A DNA stretch of 64,000 nt from Lachnospiraceae bacterium (GCA_017416505.1 JAFQCI010000147.1:124001-188000); one strand, 5' to 3'. Positions 18,154 through 27,559 are shown, counted from the stretch's first letter. Program-made: numbers and translations. The notes: generated by a model not told the origin, from the sequence alone.

Positions 18154-18975
18154 TTAAAACATAAAATAAGCCATTACGATACTTCCTAAAATAATACGAT
18201 ACCAGCCGAACACTTTAAAATCATGTTTTTTCACATAATTCATTAAAAACTGAATGGCTAACAAGGATACCAAAAACGCACTTAGTAATCCGAATGCTAA
18301 AATAGCATATTCTTGTGTGGTAAAACCAAGACCCAATTTTACCAATTTTAATAAACTGGCACCAAACATCGTAGGAATCGCTAAAAAGAAGGTAAACTCT
18401 GCTGCTACAGTTCTTGAAACACCAATCAGCAATGCCCCTACAATCGTCGCACCGGAACGTGATACACCCGGAAAAATAGCTGCGATTACCTGAAACATTC
18501 CGATAATCACTGCAGTCCTATAAGAAAGTTCTCCTATGGAATTCACCATCGGCTGCTTCTTTTTATTCCAGTTTTCAATCAAAATAAAAAATATACCAAA
18601 AACAATCAAGGCAATAGAAACTGTTTGGTAATTATAAAACTTCTCCTCGAAAAATTCATCAAACAAAACACCTATAATAGCAGAAGGAATCACCGCAACA
18701 ATTACCTTAAACCACATGGAAAAAATATCTTTTCGTATGATATGTTCCTTTCCTGCTTTAAATTGAAATGGAAATATCTTTTTCCAAAACATAATAATAA
18801 CTGCAAGGATAGCTCCCAACTGAATCAGCACTAGAAATACTTCCCGAAAATTTTCGGACACATCCAATTTAATAAATTCATCCAATAAAATCATATGCCC
18901 CGTACTACTTACCGGAAGCCATTCTGTAATTCCTTCTACAATTCCAAAAATAATTGCTTTTAAATATTCAGACAT
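18154..18975 (-). CDS. uppP: undecaprenyl-diphosphate phosphatase
   Basis: 273 residues with about eight membrane segments. Both family motifs are intact: EGITEWLPVSSTGHMIL (residues about 14-30) and PGVSRSGATI (about 170). The enzyme removes a phosphate from undecaprenyl diphosphate to recycle the carrier for wall synthesis and gives bacitracin tolerance. It begins 40 bases after tRNA-Thr. A second, divergent homologue is at 55914-56786. Confidence 0.96.
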   Translation of the reverse strand: MSEYLKAIIFGIVEGITEWLPVSSTGHMILLDEFIKLDVSENFREVFLVLIQLGAILAVIIMFWKKIFPFQFKAGKEHIIRKDIFSMWFKVIVAVIPSAIIGVLFDEFFEEKFYNYQTVSIALIVFGIFFILIENWNKKKQPMVNSIGELSYRTAVIIGMFQVIAAIFPGVSRSGATIVGALLIGVSRTVAAEFTFFLAIPTMFGASLLKLVKLGLGFTTQEYAILAFGLLSAFLVSLLAIQFLMNYVKKHDFKVFGWYRIILGSIVMAYFMF

Positions 18976-19015
18976 TCTGCTACCTTTCGTCTACTTATTT
19001 TTTTTACAAAAAAAA

Positions 19016-19088
19016 AGCTTCTGATGGGACTCAAACCCACGACCTACTGATTACGAATCAGTTGCGCTATCGACTGCGCTACAGAAGC
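19016..19088 (-). tRNA. tRNA-Thr, anticodon CGU
   Basis: The minus strand folds into a full cloverleaf: acceptor GCTTCTG/CAGAAGC, D arm GCGC..GCGC, anticodon stem ACTGA/TCAGT with loop TTCGTAA (anticodon CGT, reading ACG), variable AGGTC and T arm GTGGG-TTTGAGT-CCCAT. CCA is not encoded. A T run follows directly and can act as terminator. Confidence 0.95.
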
Positions 19089-19106
19089 ATGTGTTACACA
19101 ACTGAT

Positions 19107-19135
19107 ATTATACAATTAACACAAAAAAAAGTAAA
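19107..19135 (-). promoter_or_regulatory. promoter of tRNA-Thr
   Basis: On the minus strand TTTACT (19130-19135), a 17-bp spacer and TATAAT (19107-19112), ending 18 bases before the tRNA 5' end. Confidence 0.7.
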
Positions 19136-19146
19136 GCTTTTTTCCT

Positions 19147-19926
19147 TTAAATTTTTAATGCAATACAAATGAATGCTAATATAAGCAAATGCACAGGATA
19201 AAAACAATAAAAAACATACTTCAAAGAACTTCCCCGTTTTCCATTATATTGATTAACAAATATTAGATTTACAAATGCAAAACACTCCATAACACCACAA
19301 GAAAGCAGGGCTAACACACCAAATCCCATTCTTTTCATTTTATCCTTACGGAAAAAATACATAATAAGAATTGTCAGAACTCCTCCTGCGGCATAATCCG
19401 TTTTGAAAAGAAATGCTCCTACCATAAAAATAACAGAAATCAAAATACAAAGTAAAATACATATGCCTTTTTTTCCACTATATTTCTTCTCAATCTGCTC
19501 CAGGCACATCATTGCAAGTAAACCTAATAACAGGGTAAAAAATACATTCTGCCCTTCAAAAGAACAAATTGTATTTCTTACTGCCAAATCAAAAGGAATT
19601 TCTGAAATCAATGCAAAAATCCCTAATCGCAACGCATATTTTCCCTTGTTTCTGGTATATAAAAAACCTTCCACCAATAAAAAGCAAAAAATAGGAAAAG
19701 CAATTCTTCCAATGCACCTCATTATCGTATATGCACCAAACATCAGAATATGCTCTGAAATATAGGCATCCCTTTGCTCCATAGTAACGATTCCATTTAT
19801 CAGCATTTCATGATTCATGCTACGATAAAGCAAAGTAGCCGCAATATGGTCAATCAACATGGTGATAATCGCAATCAGCTTTAATGTACTGCCTGTCATT
19901 CCTCTTGCATCTTCTTTTGGATTCAT
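19147..19926 (-). CDS. TraX-family membrane protein
   Basis: 259 residues and about seven membrane segments. The N-terminal LKLIAIITMLIDHIAATLL and the RIAFPIFCFLLVEGFLYTRNK segment are typical of the TraX family, named after the F-plasmid pilin N-acetylase but widespread in Firmicutes chromosomes with no conjugation genes nearby. This copy also lies among housekeeping genes. It probably acts as a membrane acyltransferase, but the substrate is unknown. The ATG is used as annotated; the gene ends 12 bases upstream of the tRNA promoter. Confidence 0.85.
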   Translation of the reverse strand: MNPKEDARGMTGSTLKLIAIITMLIDHIAATLLYRSMNHEMLINGIVTMEQRDAYISEHILMFGAYTIMRCIGRIAFPIFCFLLVEGFLYTRNKGKYALRLGIFALISEIPFDLAVRNTICSFEGQNVFFTLLLGLLAMMCLEQIEKKYSGKKGICILLCILISVIFMVGAFLFKTDYAAGGVLTILIMYFFRKDKMKRMGFGVLALLSCGVMECFAFVNLIFVNQYNGKRGSSLKYVFYCFYPVHLLILAFICIALKI

Positions 19927-19970
19927 TTTTGCTTCTCCAGTCTTTCCTCTTGTTCTTTACAAATTATGTG

Positions 19971-20393
19971 TTATCCTTCCGTCAATGTTTCCTGTTTCTG
20001 GGCAGTGGCAAAATATTTAATGATATCTTTTCTTGTAATAATTCCTACAAAGAAATTTCTGTCATCCACCACAGGAACAAAATTTTGTTCCATTACTTTT
20101 ACCAACAATTCCTCCATGGTTGCCGTAATCGTTACCGGTGCATTGAATCCTTCCCGAAGAATCTCCTTCACCTGACAACCTTCCTCTTCCTTTAAATCCA
20201 CCTTTTCTTTTTCTAAAAGATGTCTTAAAAAATCCCCTTCTGTAATGGTTCCAACATATTCCCCATTTTTAGATAACACCGGAATCGCCGTATATCTGTG
20301 GGCACGCATTTTTTCTAACCCTTGACGAACAGAATTGTCCTCATAAATACAAGACACATTCGCCTTTGGCGTAAGCCAAAATAAAATATTCAT
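19971..20393 (-). CDS. tandem CBS-domain protein
   Basis: About 140 residues made of two CBS motifs (about 5-60, HRYTAIPVLSKNGEYVGTITEGDF; about 75-135, NFVPVVDDRNFFVGIITRKDII). Such pairs bind adenosine nucleotides such as AMP, ATP or c-di-AMP. No catalytic domain is attached, as in known stand-alone sensors. The start at MNILFWLTPK has GGAGG 8 bases upstream; the longer frame lacks a ribosome site. It lies between a TraX gene and the MecA-like gene. Confidence 0.87.
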   Translation of the reverse strand: MNILFWLTPKANVSCIYEDNSVRQGLEKMRAHRYTAIPVLSKNGEYVGTITEGDFLRHLLEKEKVDLKEEEGCQVKEILREGFNAPVTITATMEELLVKVMEQNFVPVVDDRNFFVGIITRKDIIKYFATAQKQETLTEG

Positions 20394-20489
20394 ACTCAAA
20401 ACCTCCATAGATATTGCATTGTCCGTAATACTTCCTAAATCAAACAATGGAAGGAGTGAACCTTCCATGCCACCCCTTATTCTAAAAAA

Positions 20490-21203
20490 CTATGCCATTA
20501 CCTGAAGTCTTTGAATCACATGGTCTTTCATAATCAACTGATAATGCTCATTCAAATATGCCAAAAAAGTTTCTTCCGCAGAAATTAACTGTGCATATTC
20601 AGATATCAACAGGCATAAACTTCTGGTTTTTTCTATAGTTTCCTTCCCTTGTTGAATCACAAATAAATACTCTTCCCTATCAACACTTCGGTAAAGTGAA
20701 GTCTTCAAAAGTCCCTCTGACTTTGCATGCAATGCAAATTTTTCTACTGCATCATAACTCTTAAAGCGATACACCGCAGTAAATGCCTTTCTTGATACCG
20801 GCTTCGTTTCTGGTTTTTCCGCATTCTCATTCCCATTGGACTTTTCTGCTTCCTGCTTTACTCCCTTAGTATCAAAATCTGGAATTCCCGCTTTTGCTAT
20901 GGCACTTCCAATCATTTTCTTAATCTGGTTTGCCATATCACTAGAACTTCCTTCTTTCTCATCCTCTATGGAGAAGGTAATCGCCAGTTCATTGTTTGGC
21001 AATGGTGCCACCTGTAAAGCCAACATTCCTTCTTTTATGTCCATGTCAAATTCTAATGCCGCAGTTTCAATCATTTCTCTTAAAAAGCCATGGATTTTAT
21101 ATGGATTTTTTAAAAAATCATTCAAACCAAAGCCACGTTCTTCTAAATCTTCTTCTGTTAAAATACATCTTAATGTAGTATCATCGATTTTTTCAAATGT
21201 CAT
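20490..21203 (-). CDS. mecA: MecA-like adaptor protein
   Basis: About 237 residues. The N-terminal MTFEKIDDTTLRCILTEEDLEERG segment and the C-terminal domain starting near residue 140 (AVYRFKSYDAVEKFALHAK) are those of the MecA/YpbH adaptors, which deliver substrates to the ClpC-ClpP protease. A charged linker (about 105-140) joins them. MecA proteins classically begin at this ATG; a TTG three codons upstream is nearer the AAAGG site and cannot be ruled out. The target here is unknown. Confidence 0.85.
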   Translation of the reverse strand: MTFEKIDDTTLRCILTEEDLEERGFGLNDFLKNPYKIHGFLREMIETAALEFDMDIKEGMLALQVAPLPNNELAITFSIEDEKEGSSSDMANQIKKMIGSAIAKAGIPDFDTKGVKQEAEKSNGNENAEKPETKPVSRKAFTAVYRFKSYDAVEKFALHAKSEGLLKTSLYRSVDREEYLFVIQQGKETIEKTRSLCLLISEYAQLISAEETFLAYLNEHYQLIMKDHVIQRLQVMA

Positions 21204-21319
21204 AACAATCAAGTACCTTTCAAAATCAAATGTATAATAGTTTATTTTTTACACATCATATTATATTTACACTTATTTCAAAGTGTATTATACAATCATA
21301 CATTAAAAAAAACAAGGTT

Positions 21320-22015
21320 TTATTCCACATCTACGTAAGATACGTTTTCCATGTTCCGAATTACTTCCAATGCAGAAGATAACATGGATTTTTCAGATGA
21401 AATAGAAATTTTCATTCTTACCTCACTCATATTCTCTTCCAACATCAACAACTCTGTCTGATTAATATAAATATGCGATTTTTCCAATTCTATTTTTATT
21501 TTTTCTATGGTTTCATCAATTTTTAAAAGCCGTACCCTTAACACTTTATAATACTTTCGTTTTCCCATAATATTTTTCATTACTTCAAGTGTCACATAAA
21601 TAAAAATCGTAGCCAGAATAGCACCGGAATATAAACCAGAGCCTGCTGCCAGACCAATACATGCTACTGCCCATAAACTGGCAGCCGTAGTCAGACCTCG
21701 TACACTAAATCCATCTTTTACAATGGTTCCTGCGCCTAAAAAACCAATTCCGCTAATTACCTGTGCCCCCAAACGTGCCGGGTCCATGTTTGTCATCTCA
21801 TAATATTGATAGAAGAGGTATTCCGATGTAATCATTACCAATGCTGCCGATATCCCCACCAGGACGTGGGTTCTTAACCCAGCAGGACGGTTTACATGTT
21901 CACGCTCTACCCCAATCAGACCGCATAAAACTGCTGTTACCATCAATCTTGGTATCATTCGTAAAAAAAACATAATCTCCCAATTATCACGAATTGCATT
22001 GATGATTTCTTCCAT
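21320..22015 (-). CDS. MgtC/SapB-family membrane protein
   Basis: About 231 residues. Four or five membrane segments (about 15-145) carry the family motifs GLIGVEREHVNRPAGLRTHVLVG, ISGIGFLGAGTIVKDG and VRGLTTAASLWAVACIGLAAG. The C-terminal 80 residues form a soluble ACT-like end. Family members affect growth in low magnesium and membrane ATPases, not magnesium transport itself. The start at MEEIINAI has GGGAGGGG upstream. Own promoter at 22049-22077. Confidence 0.92.
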   Translation of the reverse strand: MEEIINAIRDNWEIMFFLRMIPRLMVTAVLCGLIGVEREHVNRPAGLRTHVLVGISAALVMITSEYLFYQYYEMTNMDPARLGAQVISGIGFLGAGTIVKDGFSVRGLTTAASLWAVACIGLAAGSGLYSGAILATIFIYVTLEVMKNIMGKRKYYKVLRVRLLKIDETIEKIKIELEKSHIYINQTELLMLEENMSEVRMKISISSEKSMLSSALEVIRNMENVSYVDVE

Positions 22016-22048
22016 AAACACCCCTCCCAAGATTCTTTTCTTACTTAT

Positions 22049-22077
22049 AGTATACAAAAATCGTCACTTGTTGACAA
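22049..22077 (-). promoter_or_regulatory. promoter of the mgtC-like gene
   Basis: On the minus strand TTGTCA (22072-22077), 17-bp spacer, TATACT (22049-22054), about 35 bases before the start codon. Confidence 0.7.
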
Positions 22078-22126
22078 TGTCTTTTTTCTACGAATCTCTT
22101 ACTTTTTCATTTTCTTTTAGTTTTTC

Positions 22127-22155
22127 TTGATTAAAAATACATCTTAAAATATAAT
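22127..22155 (+). promoter_or_regulatory. promoter of the alpha-amylase gene
   Basis: TTGATT (22127-22132), 17-bp spacer, TATAAT (22150-22155). A leader of about 125 bases follows before the ATG. I did not find a clear CcpA (cre) site in it. Confidence 0.65.
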
Positions 22156-22285
22156 AGAAAAGAATTTTCGTAACATTACGTTTATGAAGCATCAAAACAA
22201 GAGGGAAATGATTTTTACGGCAAAACAGTTTAAAGCATAGAAATCTCATATATATGCGGAACATAAATTAAAATGGAGGATTAGA

Positions 22286-23731
22286 ATGACAAATAAAACT
22301 ATGATGCAATACTTCGAATGGTATCTGCCCAATGATAAGTCATTATGGCGACAGGTGACATCTGAAGCAAAAGAGTTAAAAGAATCAGGAATTGATATGC
22401 TTTGGCTTCCTCCTGCATATAAAGGTGCAAACGGACGAACCGACGTAGGCTATTCTGTTTATGATTTATATGATTTAGGAGAATTTTATCAAAAAGGAAG
22501 TACTGAAACAAAATATGGCTCCATGGAGGAATACCGAAAAGCCATTCAGACTTTGCATGATAACGACATAAAAGTCATTGCAGATATTGTGCTTGGACAC
22601 AAAACAGGAGCAGACGAAACAGAAGACGTCATTGCAGGCATTGATGATTATTTTGACCGCACCAAAAGAATTGGAGAAGAGAGAAAAATCCGTGCCTGGA
22701 CACAATTTAAATTTTATGGAAGAAGAAATAAATACTCTTCTTTTAAATGGAATCATCATCATTTTCATGGTGTAGATTATGATGATTTGAGCCATACCAA
22801 TGCCATTTTTCATTTTCAGGGAAAAGAATGGGATAACGAAGTGGATGATGAACTCGGAAATTATGATTACCTTTTAGGGGCTGATGTGGATATGAGTGAG
22901 CCTGAGGTTATCGAAGAACTTACCAAATGGGGACATTGGTATACTGATTTTGCAGATTTAGACGGTTATCGTCTAGATGCAGTAAAACATATCAAGTTTG
23001 AATTTTATAGAGATTGGCTGCTTCATATGCAGGAAGCCAGTTCAAAAGATTTGTATTCTGTTGCGGAATACTGGTCACCGGATTTGAATAAATTACTGCA
23101 TTACATTGAAACAACCAAAGGCAGAACCAAGGTTTTTGATGTTCCTTTACATTTTAATATGTATCAGGCAGCTACCAACCCTCAATATTATATGGGAAAC
23201 CTACTGAATGATACTGTGTTAAAAAACAAACCGGAATATGCCGTAACCTTCATTGATAACCATGACAGCCAGATTGGACAAGCGTTACAGTCCTGGATCA
23301 GCCCTTGGTTTAAACCCCTCTCCTACGCTCTGATTTTATTGCATAAGGATGGGGACCCTTGTGTCTTTTACAGTGATTACTATGGAGAAAAACAAAATCA
23401 TTTTCCTCCGGTCAAACACTTAAAAACACTATTGAAGCTTCGAAAAGAAAAAGCTTACGGAAATCAGTATGATTATTTCGACCATGAACACATGATAGGT
23501 TTTACCCGTAGCGGTTGCATTGAGAAACCCGGATCCGGTCTTGCAGTTGTTATGACAAACCATGATGCCGGATTTAAAAAAATGTATATTGGAACCGAAT
23601 ATGCAGGCAAAGAATTTATTGATGCCTTGGGAGAATTTGATTCTTCTATTACTGTTACTATTATGCCAAATGGATATGGAAAATTCTTAGTAAACGAAAA
23701 ATCCGTTTCTGTCTGGGTATTGAAATCATAG
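22286..23731 (+). CDS. cytoplasmic alpha-amylase (GH13)
   Basis: 481 residues with no signal peptide, so it acts on internal or imported alpha-glucans. The N-terminus TMMQYFEWYLPND and the four GH13 regions fit the subfamily 5 liquefying amylases: DIVLGHK, GYRLDAVKHI (nucleophile Asp), VAEYWSP (acid/base Glu) and FIDNHDSQ (transition-state Asp). The enzyme cleaves internal alpha-1,4 bonds. GGAGG precedes the ATG. It lies on the plus strand before trpB2, and the alpha-glucosidase at 25884-27503 would finish its products. Confidence 0.95.
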   Translation: MTNKTMMQYFEWYLPNDKSLWRQVTSEAKELKESGIDMLWLPPAYKGANGRTDVGYSVYDLYDLGEFYQKGSTETKYGSMEEYRKAIQTLHDNDIKVIADIVLGHKTGADETEDVIAGIDDYFDRTKRIGEERKIRAWTQFKFYGRRNKYSSFKWNHHHFHGVDYDDLSHTNAIFHFQGKEWDNEVDDELGNYDYLLGADVDMSEPEVIEELTKWGHWYTDFADLDGYRLDAVKHIKFEFYRDWLLHMQEASSKDLYSVAEYWSPDLNKLLHYIETTKGRTKVFDVPLHFNMYQAATNPQYYMGNLLNDTVLKNKPEYAVTFIDNHDSQIGQALQSWISPWFKPLSYALILLHKDGDPCVFYSDYYGEKQNHFPPVKHLKTLLKLRKEKAYGNQYDYFDHEHMIGFTRSGCIEKPGSGLAVVMTNHDAGFKKMYIGTEYAGKEFIDALGEFDSSITVTIMPNGYGKFLVNEKSVSVWVLKS

Positions 23732-23756
23732 ATAAATCTATACCATTACTTCACCA

Positions 23757-23810
23757 AAGAAGTAACTACTTCTTATTTTCTTCTTGATTTATTTCAAAAA
23801 AGTAGTTACT
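23757..23810 (+). promoter_or_regulatory. overlapping hairpins between amylase and trpB2
   Basis: AAGAAGTA (23757-23764) pairs with TACTTCTT (23767-23774), giving a short hairpin followed by T-rich sequence, a weak amylase terminator. The same bases AGTAACTACTT (23761-23771) can also pair perfectly with AAGTAGTTACT (23800-23810). The two folds exclude each other. The right arm abuts TATAGT/TATATT, possible -10 elements of trpB2. Confidence 0.45.
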
Positions 23811-23850
23811 ATAGTATATTAGAATAACTTAATTCAAAAGGAGATTAACG

Positions 23851-25227
23851 ATGAGTAATAAAGAAATTCCTTATAAAATTTATCTAAACGAAAATGAAAT
23901 GCCAAAACAATGGTATAATGTTCGCGCAGATATGAAAAACAAACCAGCTCCACTTTTAAATTCTGCGACCATGAAGCCAATTACCTTTGAAGAATTACGT
24001 CCTGTTTTTTGTGACGAATTAATCAAACAGGAATTGGATGATGTAAATCCTTACATTGATATTCCGGAAGAAATTTTAAAATTCTATAAAATGTACCGTC
24101 CTGCTCCATTGGTACGAGCATATTGTTTAGAAGAAAAACTAGGTACACCTGCGAAAATATATTACAAATTCGAAGGAAACAACACCAGCGGCAGCCATAA
24201 ATTAAATTCCGCCATTGCCCAGGCTTACTATGCAAAAAAACAGGGCTTAAAAGGTGTTACCACTGAAACAGGTGCCGGACAATGGGGTACTGCTCTATCT
24301 ATGGCATGTTCTTATTTTGATTTGGACTGCCAGGTATATATGGTAAAGGTTTCTTATGAACAAAAACCTTTCCGTCGTGAAGTAATGCGTACATATGGTG
24401 CGAAAGTAACTCCTTCTCCTTCTGAAACAACAGCAGTAGGACGAAAGATTTTAGCTGCTCATCCTGGAACTACCGGAAGTTTAGGCTGTGCTATTTCAGA
24501 AGCCGTAGAAGCTGCTTCTTTACAAGAAGGTTATCGCTATGTTCTTGGTAGCGTATTAAATCAGGTTTTACTTCACCAGACTGTCATTGGTTTGGAAACC
24601 AAAACTGCATTAGAAAAATACGATATCACTCCAGATATTATCATTGGTTGTGCCGGAGGCGGCTCCAACCTTGGTGGTTTGATTTCTCCATTTATGGGTG
24701 AAAAATTACGTGGCGAAAAAGATTACCGCTTTATTGCTGTAGAACCAGCATCCTGTCCAAGCTTAACCAGAGGTAAATATGTATATGACTACTGCGATAC
24801 CGGAATGGTTTGTCCGTTATCAAAGATGTATACCTTAGGAAGTGGCTTTATTCCTTCCGCAAATCATGCCGGAGGATTACGTTACCATGGTATGAGTTCT
24901 ACTTTAAGTCAGTTATATGATGATGGTCTTATGGAAGCAGTTGCAGTTGAACAAACTTCTGTTTTTGAAGCTGCACAGTATTTCGCACGTATCGAAGGAA
25001 TCCTTCCTGCTCCTGAAAGCAGCCATGCTATTAAAGTAGCCATTGACGAAGCGAAAAAATGTAAAGAAACCGGAGAAGAAAAGACAATTGTATTCGGCTT
25101 AACTGGTACAGGCTATTTCGATATGATGTCATATCAAAAATTCAACGATGGCGTAATGAGTGATTACATTCCTACGGACGAAGATCTTCAAACTGGATTT
25201 GCTGGTCTCCCAAATGTAGAAGCCTAA
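23851..25227 (+). CDS. trpB: tryptophan synthase beta-like protein (TrpB2 type)
   Basis: 458 residues, longer than classic TrpB (about 400) and matching the TrpB2 group. The PLP lysine is in NTSGSHKLNSA (about residue 113), the catalytic Glu region is TETGAGQWGTALS, and the PLP-phosphate loop is GCAGGGSNLGG. It converts indole plus serine to tryptophan. No trpA or other trp gene is nearby, as is usual for TrpB2, which does not depend on TrpA and may salvage free indole. AAGGAG precedes the ATG. Confidence 0.93.
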   Translation: MSNKEIPYKIYLNENEMPKQWYNVRADMKNKPAPLLNSATMKPITFEELRPVFCDELIKQELDDVNPYIDIPEEILKFYKMYRPAPLVRAYCLEEKLGTPAKIYYKFEGNNTSGSHKLNSAIAQAYYAKKQGLKGVTTETGAGQWGTALSMACSYFDLDCQVYMVKVSYEQKPFRREVMRTYGAKVTPSPSETTAVGRKILAAHPGTTGSLGCAISEAVEAASLQEGYRYVLGSVLNQVLLHQTVIGLETKTALEKYDITPDIIIGCAGGGSNLGGLISPFMGEKLRGEKDYRFIAVEPASCPSLTRGKYVYDYCDTGMVCPLSKMYTLGSGFIPSANHAGGLRYHGMSSTLSQLYDDGLMEAVAVEQTSVFEAAQYFARIEGILPAPESSHAIKVAIDEAKKCKETGEEKTIVFGLTGTGYFDMMSYQKFNDGVMSDYIPTDEDLQTGFAGLPNVEA

Positions 25228-25265
25228 GTTATTAAGAAAATTTAAATTCCTGGTTTTCAGGTATA

Positions 25266-25323
25266 AAAATAGAACCAAATCATCAAAAACCTTTCTTGGT
25301 TTTCCTATGATTTGGTTCTATTT
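25266..25323. terminator. bidirectional terminator between trpB2 and the phosphoesterase gene
   Basis: A 17-bp perfect stem (from about 25267 to 25283, with 25307-25323) holding ATAGAACCAAATCAT and its complement. The loop has a second small hairpin (AAAACC/GGTTTT). T-runs flank both sides, so it serves the two convergent genes. Confidence 0.85.
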
Positions 25324-25326
25324 ATT

Positions 25327-25887
25327 TTAATTTGAAAATAATTCATTCAGGTCATAAGACATATATTCCATGCCCTCTAAATCTTTAAAAATTATCTTCT
25401 CATCTTCCAATATCAAATATCCCCTTGGGCTGTTTTCTTTCGGAATGGATACAGAACCTGGATTGAGATAAAGATACTCTCCTATTCTCTCACATTTTGG
25501 AACATGGGTGTGACCATGAAGCAGGATATTTCCTGCTTTCATAGGGGGTAATTGTTCTTGGTTATATTTATGCCCGTGAGTTGCAAATATCATGCGGTTT
25601 CCAAGATAAAAAACAGCATATTCTGCTAATATAGGAAATTCCAATACCATCTGGTCTACTTCACAGTCACAATTTCCCCTGACACACAATAATTCTTCTG
25701 CCACAGAATTTAACATAGAAATTACTTTCTTTGGTTCATATCCTTTTGGCAAGTCATTTCTTGGTCCATGATACAAAAGGTCCCCTAAGAGTAACAATTT
25801 CTCTGCCTGTTCCTTTTGGTAACAGGAAAGCAGTTTTTCACAGTAATACTGGGAGCCATGGATATCAGATGCAATCATAATTTTCAT
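25327..25887 (-). CDS. YfcE-like metallophosphoesterase
   Basis: 186 residues. The calcineurin-like metal motifs are in order: SDIHGS (N-terminus), LLLGDLLYHGP, RGNCD, ATHGH and LHGHTHVP. The YfcE group hydrolyses phosphodiesters with manganese; the physiological substrate is unsettled. The start overlaps the stop of the alpha-glucosidase gene by 4 bases (ATGA), so the two are coupled. Confidence 0.92.
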   Translation of the reverse strand: MKIMIASDIHGSQYYCEKLLSCYQKEQAEKLLLLGDLLYHGPRNDLPKGYEPKKVISMLNSVAEELLCVRGNCDCEVDQMVLEFPILAEYAVFYLGNRMIFATHGHKYNQEQLPPMKAGNILLHGHTHVPKCERIGEYLYLNPGSVSIPKENSPRGYLILEDEKIIFKDLEGMEYMSYDLNELFSN

Positions 25888-27503
25888 AGATAATACATCC
25901 TCGCTTCATATGGTCTTAATACTGTTTCCTTTTCTATATCCTTATAATTAGAGATTAATAATTCTTTCTTTCCCTTTAATGCTTCCGGTATTTCAATGCT
26001 GACTTCTTTATCATAGAAATTACATAATACCCATAAGGTTTTTCCTTCAAAGGTTCTTGTATAGGAGAATAACTGGTTATTTTCAGGATATACCAATTCA
26101 AAATCTCCTTCCACAAAGACAGGGTATTCTTTTCTAAGTGCAATTAATTTCTTATAATACGAGAAAATAGAATCCGGGTCATTCATCTGGGATTTTGCAT
26201 TGATTTCCTTATAATTTGGATTAACATCCAACCAAGGTGTACCTGTCGTAAATCCGGCATTGAAAGAATCGTCCCATTGCATTGGAGTTCTCGCATTATC
26301 CCGGCTTTTTGCATAAAGGGATGCTAAAATCTCTTCATCACTATATCCTCTTTCCCGTCTTTCCTTTATCATATTAAGGGTTTCAATGTCCCGATACTGC
26401 TCTAAGGTAAACTTGGAATTTGTCATTCCTAATTCTTCTCCTTGATAGATATAAGGAGTTCCCTGCATACCATGTAAAATCGTTGCTAACATCTTCGCAG
26501 ATTCTACACGGTACTCTTTATCATTTCCCCATCTGGATACGATACGAGGTAAATCATGATTATTCCAAAACAAACTGTTCCATCCAATGTTATGAAGACC
26601 TTTTTGCCATTTTGCAAGAACATCTTTTAATTTTTGTAATTCCAGTGGAATAAAATCCCATTTTTCCTTTCCTTCTTCCTGGTCTAATCCAATATGTTCA
26701 AACTGGAATACCATAGAAAACTCACTTCCATCTGGATTACTATAAAGTTTGGCACGTTCTAAATCTGCTCCCCAAGCCTCACCTACTGTAATCAGATTGG
26801 CTCTTTGGAAGGTTTCCCGGCTTAACTCCTGCAAAAAGTCATGTAATTTCGGTCCATTAATGGTAATATGATTGTCTGGTTCCTTTGCAATCTGGTCGAT
26901 AACATCCAGACGGAATCCTTCAACACCCTTATCAATCCACCAATTAATCATATCATAAATTTCTTTTCGAACCTTAGGATTTTCCCAATTCAAATCCGGC
27001 TGCTTTGGAGAAAACTGATGGAAGAAATATTGTCCCAGTTCAGGAACCCATTCCCATGTTGTACCACCAAACACAGAACACATATCATTTGGAAGTTCTC
27101 CTTCTACACCGTCTTTAAAAATATAATAATCATGGTATGGATTATCTTTACTCTTTCTTGCTTCTTTGAACCATGGATGTTCATCAGAAGAATGGTTCAA
27201 CACCAAATCCATAATAATTCCAATGTTTCTCTCTTTTGCTGCCCCAATCAGTTCTTCCATATCCGAAAGACTTCCAAACAAAGGGTCGATATCTTGATAA
27301 TCTGAAATATCATATCCATTATCATCCTGTGGTGATTTGCAGACAGGGGATAACCAGATAGCATCAATTCCCAATTCCTTTAAATAATCTAATTTCTCGA
27401 TGATACCTCTGATATCACCCATTCCGCTTCCGGTACTATCCTTAAAACTTCTAGGATAAATTTGGTATACTACTGCCTTTTTCCACCAATTTTTTTCTCT
27501 CAT
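25884..27503 (-). CDS. alpha-glucosidase / oligo-1,6-glucosidase (GH13)
   Basis: 539 residues without a signal peptide. The start WWKKAVVYQIYPRSFKDSTGSGMGD is typical of GH13 subfamily 31. The catalytic regions are visible: DLVLNHSSDEH, GFRLDVIDQI (nucleophile), TVGEAWG (acid/base) and WNNHDLPR. It releases glucose from short alpha-1,4 or alpha-1,6 oligosaccharides; the sequence alone does not settle the linkage. TTAGGAG precedes the ATG. A palindromic element separates it from the ABC-F gene. Confidence 0.94.
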   Translation of the reverse strand: MREKNWWKKAVVYQIYPRSFKDSTGSGMGDIRGIIEKLDYLKELGIDAIWLSPVCKSPQDDNGYDISDYQDIDPLFGSLSDMEELIGAAKERNIGIIMDLVLNHSSDEHPWFKEARKSKDNPYHDYYIFKDGVEGELPNDMCSVFGGTTWEWVPELGQYFFHQFSPKQPDLNWENPKVRKEIYDMINWWIDKGVEGFRLDVIDQIAKEPDNHITINGPKLHDFLQELSRETFQRANLITVGEAWGADLERAKLYSNPDGSEFSMVFQFEHIGLDQEEGKEKWDFIPLELQKLKDVLAKWQKGLHNIGWNSLFWNNHDLPRIVSRWGNDKEYRVESAKMLATILHGMQGTPYIYQGEELGMTNSKFTLEQYRDIETLNMIKERRERGYSDEEILASLYAKSRDNARTPMQWDDSFNAGFTTGTPWLDVNPNYKEINAKSQMNDPDSIFSYYKKLIALRKEYPVFVEGDFELVYPENNQLFSYTRTFEGKTLWVLCNFYDKEVSIEIPEALKGKKELLISNYKDIEKETVLRPYEARMYYL

Positions 27504-27535
27504 AAATCACTTTCTCCTAACTATCATATTTTTCA

Positions 27536-27559
27536 TTACTGTTCATACGTGAACAGTAA
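27536..27559. repeat. dispersed palindrome, copy 1
   Basis: TTACTGTTCA, loop TACG, TGAACAGTAA: perfect 10-bp arms. The next bases, CTA, are the TAG stop codon of the ABC-F gene read on the minus strand. Related copies are at 30512-30654, 53091-53115 and 56856-56879. Confidence 0.85.

Noticed and set aside
19016..19088. tRNA-Thr as an integration site
   Set aside because: No repeat of its 3' end is seen within the window and neighbours are housekeeping genes.
19147..19926. TraX as a sign of a conjugative element
   Set aside because: No other conjugation gene, integrase or att repeat is nearby; TraX homologues are common in Firmicutes chromosomes.
23732..23850. T-box or tryptophan attenuator upstream of trpB2
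   Set aside because: No T-box consensus (GGUGG-type) and no Trp-rich leader peptide are present; the gap is too short for a T-box.
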